DNA from: Desulfobacteraceae bacterium
Lineage (GTDB): Bacteria > Desulfobacterota > Desulfobacteria > Desulfobacterales > Desulfobacteraceae
NCBI GenBank assembly: GCA_030638935.1
Contig: DAOWDR010000406.1
Span: 1-11,713, forward strand
DNA: 11,713 nucleotides
Direction: 5' to 3'
Part shown: positions 6,594-11,713 of the stretch, piece after piece
How positions within the stretch are numbered: the stretch's first letter is position 1
Layout of the letters: every line of letters starts with the position of its first letter
The notes under the pieces: generated by a model
Database searches by the model: none
What the model was told of the DNA's origin: nothing
The model's input: only the letters and a program-made list of their open reading frames with translations
Position numbers and translations under genes: made by a program

Positions 6594-7228
6594 AAACCGG
6601 TCCTATAATAAATCAAGATAGTATAAATCAGGACAAAACCATAGTGGTGGCCATCAGTGGTGCCTCGGGTTCCATTTATGGGGTAAGACTCATAAAAGCG
6701 TTGATTGACTCCGGATGCCGGGTGCTGATTATTCTTTCCAATGCCGGCCAAAAAGTATTGGCCCATGAAATGGGATATGATCCTAAAAAATCTTTTCTCA
6801 TATTCCTTGAAAAACAGGGGGTAAGTCTTGATGGCACCATGGTTCCCGAAATTTTTTTCCAGGATGAGATCGCAGCAGCACCAGCTTCCGGCTCTTTTGT
6901 TCACCATGGAATGGTCGTGGTTCCCTGTTCCATGAAAACCCTTTCTGCCGTGGCCTCAGGCTATGGGGATAATTTGATCACACGGTCCTGTGATGTGAGC
7001 TTAAAGGAGAAACGCTGTCTTGTGCTCGTCCCCAGGGAAACCCCCTTTGGTCTGATTCATCTGGAGAACATGACCCGGGCTACAAGGGCGGGTGCCGTGA
7101 TCCTGCCGCCCAATCCCTCTTTTTACACCTTTCCTGCAACCATTGAAGATCTTGTGGATACGGTTGTGGCCAGAATCATGGATCACCTCGGGATTGTTCA
7201 TGACCTTGGAATGCGTTGGGGATCTTGA
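6590..7228 (+). CDS. ubiX: UbiX-family flavin prenyltransferase
   Basis: A 212-residue soluble enzyme that joins a dimethylallyl group to reduced FMN. This makes the prenylated flavin cofactor used by UbiD-type decarboxylases. Motifs in order: VVAISGASGSIYGVRLIKAL at 19-38 (FMN phosphate loop), VPCSMKTLSAVASGYGDNL at 111-129, LVPRETPFGLIHLENM at 146-161, and PPNPSFYTFP at 173-182. These match UbiX/Pad1 along the full length. The ATG overlaps the stop of the prenyltransferase (ATGA). A UbiD-type partner such as MqnL is expected elsewhere in the genome, because none is present here. The first ~16 residues are a polar extension before strand 1. Confidence 0.92.
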   Translation: MKTGPIINQDSINQDKTIVVAISGASGSIYGVRLIKALIDSGCRVLIILSNAGQKVLAHEMGYDPKKSFLIFLEKQGVSLDGTMVPEIFFQDEIAAAPASGSFVHHGMVVVPCSMKTLSAVASGYGDNLITRSCDVSLKEKRCLVLVPRETPFGLIHLENMTRATRAGAVILPPNPSFYTFPATIEDLVDTVVARIMDHLGIVHDLGMRWGS

Positions 7229-8541
7229 TCCTCAGTAAAAACAAGGAGCTTGTCCAGGGGATAATCATCACCCTTGGTCAGAACGGATATAAGGCCTATA
7301 TTGTGGGGGGAGCTGTCAGGGATATGCTGTTGAACCAGGCGCCCAAGGATGTGGATATCTTAACAAATGCACAGCCCAGGGCAGTGGAAGCCCTGTTTGC
7401 CAAAACCAAACGGGTGGGGAAAGCATTCTCCATTTGTCTGGTCAACGGGGTTGAGGTGGCATCCTGCAGGGCAGGAGAAGATGCAGGCAGATTTCCCGGG
7501 GCCGACCTGGGTATGCGGGATTTTACCATCAACAGCATGGCCTGGGATCCTGTATCCGATACCCTGGTTGATCCCTTTGGCGGGAAAAAGGATCTTAGAA
7601 AAAAAATCATCCGGTTTACCCGGGATCATAGGAGAAGAATCCTGGAAGATCCCCTGCGTATGATAAGGGCATGCCGTTTTGTTGCAAGGCCGGGTTGGAT
7701 TTTGTCTGATTCTTCTTTACAGGCCATTTTAACCCATGCTCCCCTGATTAATTCCAATGGCAATGTGGCAGTAGAACGAATTTCCATGGAATTGATAAAG
7801 GCCATGAAACTTGCAAATCCCTCTCTCTTTTTTATAAGCCTCCATGAAACAGGACTTTTGAAGAGGGTATTGCCATGCCTTGACCGGTGCTTTGACCTGG
7901 ACGGCGGCCCCCACCACGGGGAAACCGTGTTTGAGCACAGCCTGCTGGTGGGGGACGCCCTGCCTGCCACCCGGCCCCTTCTCAGGCTTGCCGGATTTCT
8001 CCACGATGCAGGGAAATTTGATGCGGTCCAGATAAAAGACGGCAGCCTGACCTTTCCTGGCCATGAGACCCATATTGAGGCCATTCAAACAGACCTTGTA
8101 AATTTGAGGTTTTCTTCCCAGGATCAGGAGTATATCCTTTCCCTGGTCCGGGCCCACATGAGGCCTTTGGCTGAAAATACCACTCCAAAAGCTGTGCGGC
8201 GGCTTTTGGCCATGCTGAATAGTTATGATCTTTCTTTCAGGGATTTTTTACGCATGCGCATTGCAGACAAAAAAGGGAATCTGGCCAAACAGCCCTATAC
8301 ACTGTCACAAATTCGTGTTCGGGTTAAAAAAATCCAGGATGAGTTGTCTGACAGGGCAGCCTTTAATATCAATGACCTGGATATATCCGGCACAGATATC
8401 ATTGAACTGCTGGATCTGGAACCAGGGCCCGAAATAGGGCGGATCAAGAGCATGCTATTTGAACGGGTGCTGGAAGACCCTCTTCTCAATACCCGCCCCC
8501 TTCTTGAACAACTCATTTCTTCTTTAAAAAAACAGCAATGA
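7216..8541 (+). CDS. CCA-adding enzyme / poly(A) polymerase family nucleotidyltransferase with HD domain
   Basis: A class II tRNA nucleotidyltransferase-type protein of about 441 residues. The N-terminal catalytic head has YIVGGAVRDMLL (residues 28-39), the metal-binding DVD (45-47), RDFTINSMAWD (101-111) and the base-selecting helix RRRILEDPLRMIRACRF (139-155). The C-terminal half has an HD phosphohydrolase domain with H241, then H263-D264 in FLHDAGKFD. The family matures or repairs the tRNA 3' CCA end, but some members add only CC or only A, or make poly(A) tails, and the sequence alone does not decide between them. No ATG lies upstream of the essential GGAVRD block, so the start must be non-ATG: TTG 7216 (13-nt overlap with ubiX) or TTG 7225 (a TTGA overlap). 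It is the last gene of the operon and is convergent, after 13 nt, with the binding-protein gene. Confidence 0.88.
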   Translation: MGILILSKNKELVQGIIITLGQNGYKAYIVGGAVRDMLLNQAPKDVDILTNAQPRAVEALFAKTKRVGKAFSICLVNGVEVASCRAGEDAGRFPGADLGMRDFTINSMAWDPVSDTLVDPFGGKKDLRKKIIRFTRDHRRRILEDPLRMIRACRFVARPGWILSDSSLQAILTHAPLINSNGNVAVERISMELIKAMKLANPSLFFISLHETGLLKRVLPCLDRCFDLDGGPHHGETVFEHSLLVGDALPATRPLLRLAGFLHDAGKFDAVQIKDGSLTFPGHETHIEAIQTDLVNLRFSSQDQEYILSLVRAHMRPLAENTTPKAVRRLLAMLNSYDLSFRDFLRMRIADKKGNLAKQPYTLSQIRVRVKKIQDELSDRAAFNINDLDISGTDIIELLDLEPGPEIGRIKSMLFERVLEDPLLNTRPLLEQLISSLKKQQ

Positions 8542-8554
8542 TTGCATTCTCTGG

Positions 8555-9304
8555 TTATAGACCGTATTTTTGTATTAATGCCCGGAAGACCGGTGTTTCT
8601 TTAAATTGCCCGAGCTGGTCCGAGAATTTTTTTGCCAGGATCTTGTGTCCCCTTGCTTTTGAAAATCCAAGATAAAGGGGATCATTGGAAATGCGGGGAG
8701 ACAATGCCTTGACCCGGTTTCCCAGCCCCATCTGTTTTAATAGGGTTTGGATGACCATGTTATTTCCCGCAATAAGATCACATCGTTTGTTAATCAGGCT
8801 GTTGATGAGATCTTTTTCTGTTTCAAGCCGGACAATTAAGGGGAATGTTTGGTGGTCAAAGGTTGTTCCATAGCTGTAGTTTCTGATGGCAGCGATTTTT
8901 AGGTCCGCTAAACTGGACAGGTCTCCGGAATAGGAAATGGGGGAATCTTTAAGTGCAAAAAAAAGATTGACTTCATGGGTAAGAACATTGTCTGAAAAAT
9001 ATAAAAATTCAATTCGTTTTTCTGTTTTAAACAAGTTCATCATGGCATCTGCCTGGCCGGTTTTCACCATGTGAATGCACCTGGACCATGGGTATTGGTC
9101 AAAATTCACCTTTATTTCCATGGATGCTGCAACCTGGGAAATGATTTCTATGATAAATCCATTTTCCTTTCCGTTTTTGTCCATGAAGTGATAGGGGGGG
9201 AAGTCCTGCCCCCTGACAATGGTCAGCGATTGTCCGCCATGAACAGGGATTGCCATGGCCAGGAACAAGAGGATTGCGATAAGGGATTTTTTTATTTGAA
9301 TCAT
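8555..9304 (-). CDS. Periplasmic solute-binding protein, SBP_bac_3 (amino-acid type) family
   Basis: A 249-residue exported protein. The N-terminus MIQIKKSLIAILLFLAMAIP is a clear Sec signal peptide, with cleavage likely near residue 23 (VHGG). The mature part begins SLTIVRGQDFPPYHF, followed by GFIIEIISQVAASM, YPWSRCIHMVKTGQADAMMNLF and RIEFLYFSDNVL. This is the usual first lobe of family 3 binding proteins; the second lobe follows, with LADLKIAAIRNYSYG and the hinge. No permease or ATPase gene is adjacent. Such orphan binding proteins with the PWSR...G.ADA pattern are abundant in Desulfobacterota, where their partners are unknown. The ATG at 9304-9302 is chosen because it places the signal peptide at the N-terminus. 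The frame stays open to an ATG at 9400, but that adds 32 residues unlike a signal. The ligand is not predictable. Confidence 0.85.
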   Translation of the reverse strand: MIQIKKSLIAILLFLAMAIPVHGGQSLTIVRGQDFPPYHFMDKNGKENGFIIEIISQVAASMEIKVNFDQYPWSRCIHMVKTGQADAMMNLFKTEKRIEFLYFSDNVLTHEVNLFFALKDSPISYSGDLSSLADLKIAAIRNYSYGTTFDHQTFPLIVRLETEKDLINSLINKRCDLIAGNNMVIQTLLKQMGLGNRVKALSPRISNDPLYLGFSKARGHKILAKKFSDQLGQFKETPVFRALIQKYGL

Positions 9305-9316
9305 TAAAATGAGTAT

Positions 9317-9363
9317 GCCAGAATTTTTTTGCCAAGGCAATTTTTTTGGTAAAAAATGCTGGC
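9317..9363. promoter_or_regulatory. 47-bp nested inverted repeat upstream of the binding-protein gene
   Basis: Outer arms 9317-9329 (GCCAGAATTTTTT) and 9351-9363 (AAAAAATGCTGGC) pair at 12 of 13 positions. Inside them TTGCC at 9329-9333 pairs with GGCAA at 9336-9340. Alternatively CCAA at 9332-9335 pairs with TTGG at 9346-9349, which would extend the outer stem. It begins 12 bp upstream of the ATG at 9304 and lies in the 200-bp divergent spacer to serB. It could be a 5' leader hairpin of the minus-strand gene or a protein-binding site. The stem is not followed by a T-tract on either strand, so a simple terminator is unlikely. Confidence 0.4.
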
Positions 9364-9504
9364 GAAAAATAGGCATTAGGCTTGAGAATTTGAAAATCAT
9401 AAAAAGATTACAAAATTTAATAAAAGAACTTAATTGTCTTGCAAATTATTGCCTGGCAGAGCTATAAAAAAGATTTTAATTCAAAAGAACTTAAGGACAG
9501 GATA

Positions 9505-10734
9505 ATGGGTGATATAGTTCTGATAAATATAACCGGCAGGGACAGGAAAGGACTTGATGCAAAGTTTACCTCCATCCTTGCCCAGTACAATGTAACCATA
9601 CTGGATATCGGCCAGGCGGTTATCCACGAACACATTTCCCTTGGCATCCTGGCCGAGATCCCCTGTTCCGAGGATTTCTCCCGGATTTTCAAGGATATCC
9701 TGTTTGAAGGTCACAACATGGGATTGACCATTGATATCAAACCAATTGACCATAAAAATTATGAAAAATGGGTCCTTGCCCAGGGCAAGGAGCGGCGGAT
9801 CATTACCATTTTATGCAGGACCATGACCGCCCATCAGATTTCTTCTGTTGCGTCTGCGATTACCCAAACCGGTCTGAATATTGATTCTATTACCAGGCTC
9901 ACCGGCAGGAGATCCTTTGTTAACCCCCAGGCCAATCCAAAGGCCAGCGTACAGTTTTCAGTTTCCGGCACCCCCATCAATATTCAGGAAATGCGGGGTA
10001 AATTCATGAAAATTTCCCAGAAGTCCGGTATTGATATCTCTTTCCATGTGGACAATATTTATCGGAAAAATCGGAAGCTTGTGGTTTTTGACATGGATTC
10101 AACCCTGATCCAGGCCGAGGTGATTGTGGAATTGGCAAAGCTGGCCGGTGTGGGGGAACAGGTGGATAAAATCACCGAGTCTGCCATGGCAGGGGAGATT
10201 GATTTTAAAGAGAGTTTTATAAAACGGGTGGCACTGCTAAAAGGGCTCAGACAGGAACAAATTGAAAAGATTACCCGCCAACTGCCCCTGACAGAAGGGG
10301 CTGACCTTGTTACCAAAACCCTGAAAAATTTAGGATATAAGCTGGGGATACTATCAGGCGGATTTACCTTTATGGGAGAATATTTACAGGATCTTCTGGG
10401 GTTTGACTATGTATATGCCAATGACCTGGAGATTAAGGAGGGTGTGGTGACCGGCAGGGTTAGGGGCGAGATAGTGGACGGGGATAGGAAAGCCTGCTTG
10501 CTCAGGGAGATTGCCCAGAAAGAAAATATTTCAATTGAGCAGACCATTGCCGTGGGGGACGGAGCCAATGATCTGCCCATGATCAGTATTGCAGGGCTTG
10601 GGGTGGCCTTTAATGCCAAGCCGGTTGTACGGGAAAAAGCTTCCAGCGCCATTTCAACCATGGGCCTGGACGGGCTCTTATACTTGATCGGAATCCACGA
10701 CCGGGAGATCAAGCAGTCAAACCGGTATACCTAA
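9505..10734 (+). CDS. serB: Phosphoserine phosphatase with N-terminal tandem ACT domains
   Basis: A 409-residue cytoplasmic enzyme for the last step of serine synthesis (phosphoserine to serine). Residues ~1-175 hold two ACT-like modules: DIVLINITGRDRKGLDAKF opens the first and RIITILCRTMTAHQISSVAS opens the second, so serine feedback is plausible. The HAD phosphatase core follows: nucleophile motif FDMDSTL (D196, D198), EMVELAKLAG-like cap start (read here as EVIVELAKLAG), motif II SGGF at 284-287, K329, and motif IV GDGANDLPM from residue 351. These are standard SerB features. The ATG at 9505 is used because AAGGA (9493-9497) sits 7 nt upstream; the frame is open to a TTG at 9439, which lacks a ribosome site. 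The next gene starts ~45 nt downstream, possibly in the same transcript. Confidence 0.93.
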   Translation: MGDIVLINITGRDRKGLDAKFTSILAQYNVTILDIGQAVIHEHISLGILAEIPCSEDFSRIFKDILFEGHNMGLTIDIKPIDHKNYEKWVLAQGKERRIITILCRTMTAHQISSVASAITQTGLNIDSITRLTGRRSFVNPQANPKASVQFSVSGTPINIQEMRGKFMKISQKSGIDISFHVDNIYRKNRKLVVFDMDSTLIQAEVIVELAKLAGVGEQVDKITESAMAGEIDFKESFIKRVALLKGLRQEQIEKITRQLPLTEGADLVTKTLKNLGYKLGILSGGFTFMGEYLQDLLGFDYVYANDLEIKEGVVTGRVRGEIVDGDRKACLLREIAQKENISIEQTIAVGDGANDLPMISIAGLGVAFNAKPVVREKASSAISTMGLDGLLYLIGIHDREIKQSNRYT

Positions 10735-10778
10735 ATGCTGGTTGACCTTGGAAAAACCGGAGAAAAAAATTGGGTAAA

Positions 10779-11713
10779 ATGGAAAAACTGGCCCGGGATG
10801 TAAAGATTCTTGAAGAAAAATTATCCCTTTGCACCCGGTGCGGGATGTGCCAGGCTAATTGCCCCCTCTATGCAAAAACCTGCCGGGAATCCGATGTGTC
10901 CAGGGGTAAGCTGGCCTTGATTTGCGGCCTCATAGACCAGACGTTTGATGATGCAAAAGGTGTGAGAGACCGCCTGGAGCGGTGTCTTCTTTGCGGCTCC
11001 TGTGCCCACAAGTGCCCCAGCCATGTGGATACGGTGGGGATCATCATAAAGGCCAGGTCAATTATCGCCCGGTATCTTGGCCTTCCCATTGCCAAAAAAC
11101 TTATATTTAAAAATTTGCTGGCAAATCCCAGGGCCTTTAACCGGATGATGGAGGTGGCTACCCCATTTCAGAAATTTGCTCTTCGGAAAGAGGATAATTT
11201 TCAGGGGACATCCTGTGCCAGGATAGCCTCTCCCCTGCTTCGTCACCGCCACGTGGTGCCCCTGGCAAAAACTTCTTTTTTGGGCAACCAGCTAGAGGAG
11301 ATGGATTTCAGGGAAAAGGGAAGGGGGGTGACTGTGGCTTTTTTTGTGGGCTGCCTCATTGACAAGGCCTTTCCCCATATTGCACGTTCCCTGGTGGAGG
11401 TGCTTGCCCATTTCAAGGCCAGGGTCCTTATTCCCAAAGATCAAGGTTGCTGCGGGATTCCGGCTCTGGCTTCGGGGGATACCAAAACCTGTGAGAAATT
11501 GTTGGCCTATCATGTGGATCTTTTTTCATCCCAGCCAATTGATTACCTGGTCACAGCCTGTGCCACCTGTTCTTCCACCATCATCAATCAATGGCCTGCC
11601 CTGTTAAAGGGGGAAGGCGGGTCTGGTCATGGTGAATTGCGGGAAAAGGCAGCCGTTCTTGCCGAAAAAACCGTGGATATCAGCTGGCTTTTGGCAAAGC
11701 GTTTTGATCTTTC
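10779..11713 (+). CDS. GlcF/lactate-oxidase-type iron-sulfur protein, N-terminal part
   Basis: An open frame of at least 311 codons that runs off the window end; related proteins have roughly 400-430 residues. Two [4Fe-4S] ferredoxin motifs come first: C18, C21, C24, C28 (CTRCGMCQANCPLY) and C69, C72, C75, C79 (CLLCGSCAHKCPSH). A CCG-type domain follows, seen in VAFFVGCLIDKAFP, QGCCGIPALASGD and then TACATCSSTI. This arrangement is that of the glycolate oxidase Fe-S subunit GlcF and relatives that pass electrons from a flavin 2-hydroxyacid dehydrogenase to the membrane or to heterodisulfide-type partners. No FAD subunit is visible upstream, so one may follow outside the window. Start: ATG 10779; alternatively TTG 10770, which sits 7 nt after GGAG (10759-10762) and is the better-spaced choice, adding only three residues. 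Confidence 0.88.
   Translation, partial: MEKLARDVKILEEKLSLCTRCGMCQANCPLYAKTCRESDVSRGKLALICGLIDQTFDDAKGVRDRLERCLLCGSCAHKCPSHVDTVGIIIKARSIIARYLGLPIAKKLIFKNLLANPRAFNRMMEVATPFQKFALRKEDNFQGTSCARIASPLLRHRHVVPLAKTSFLGNQLEEMDFREKGRGVTVAFFVGCLIDKAFPHIARSLVEVLAHFKARVLIPKDQGCCGIPALASGDTKTCEKLLAYHVDLFSSQPIDYLVTACATCSSTIINQWPALLKGEGGSGHGELREKAAVLAEKTVDISWLLAKRFDL

Noticed and set aside
10735..10803. 22-codon ORF with three Trp codons right after the serB stop (leader-peptide-like)
   Set aside because: It overlaps the start of the Fe-S gene in another frame, has no ribosome site or attenuator hairpin, and the downstream gene has no link to tryptophan.

Overview
The window looks like a chromosomal segment of an anaerobic Desulfobacterota bacterium, most likely Desulfobacterales (Desulfobacula or Desulfobacter-like). 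This rests on gene content and protein style: a CooC-type CODH maturation ATPase, an AmmeMemoRadiSam radical SAM enzyme, a UbiA/UbiX pair of the kind used for menaquinone, an ACT-ACT-SerB, a GlcF-like Fe-S protein, and a receiver domain carrying the Cys-rich C-terminal module common in sulfate reducers. No comparison was run, so the placement is inference. I saw no rRNA, tRNA, CRISPR array, insertion sequence or phage gene. The region reads as core and metabolic rather than as an island.

Layout. Positions 1-293 hold the 3' end of a P5C dehydrogenase gene (pruA type, +). It is convergent with a tiny YqaE/Pmp3 membrane protein on the minus strand (345-512), which is hidden beneath a longer meaningless plus-strand ORF. 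A dyad-rich spacer leads to a SlyD-like FKBP prolyl isomerase (771-1316, +) whose Cys-rich tail is built from 24-bp tandem repeats. A strong hairpin separates it from a convergent TauE/SafE permease (1384-2181, -). A second spacer with a dyad precedes a stand-alone receiver protein (2427-2987, +).

Positions 3121-8541 form a tight plus-strand operon: cooC-like ATPase, SAM methyltransferase (interrupted), amrS-like radical SAM enzyme, ubiA/mqnP-like prenyltransferase, ubiX, and a CCA/poly(A) nucleotidyltransferase with an HD domain. Gene junctions are 3 nt apart, overlap by 1 nt, lie up to 24 nt apart, overlap by 4 nt and overlap by up to 13 nt, so translational coupling is likely. The two prenyl-related genes probably serve menaquinone synthesis, and CooC serves nickel insertion into CODH. 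The methyltransferase reading frame is broken by one in-frame TAA at 4129-4131, with the rest of the frame intact.

Downstream, a solo periplasmic amino-acid-type binding protein (8555-9304, -) diverges from serB with tandem ACT domains (9505-10734, +). The shared spacer carries a long nested inverted repeat. The window ends inside a GlcF/lactate-oxidase-type Fe-S protein (from 10779, +).

I did not find a convincing new multi-gene system. The items most worth a second look are the nonsense codon in the methyltransferase, the receiver-Cys4 protein, the repeat-built metal-binding tail of SlyD, and the nested dyad upstream of the binding protein.
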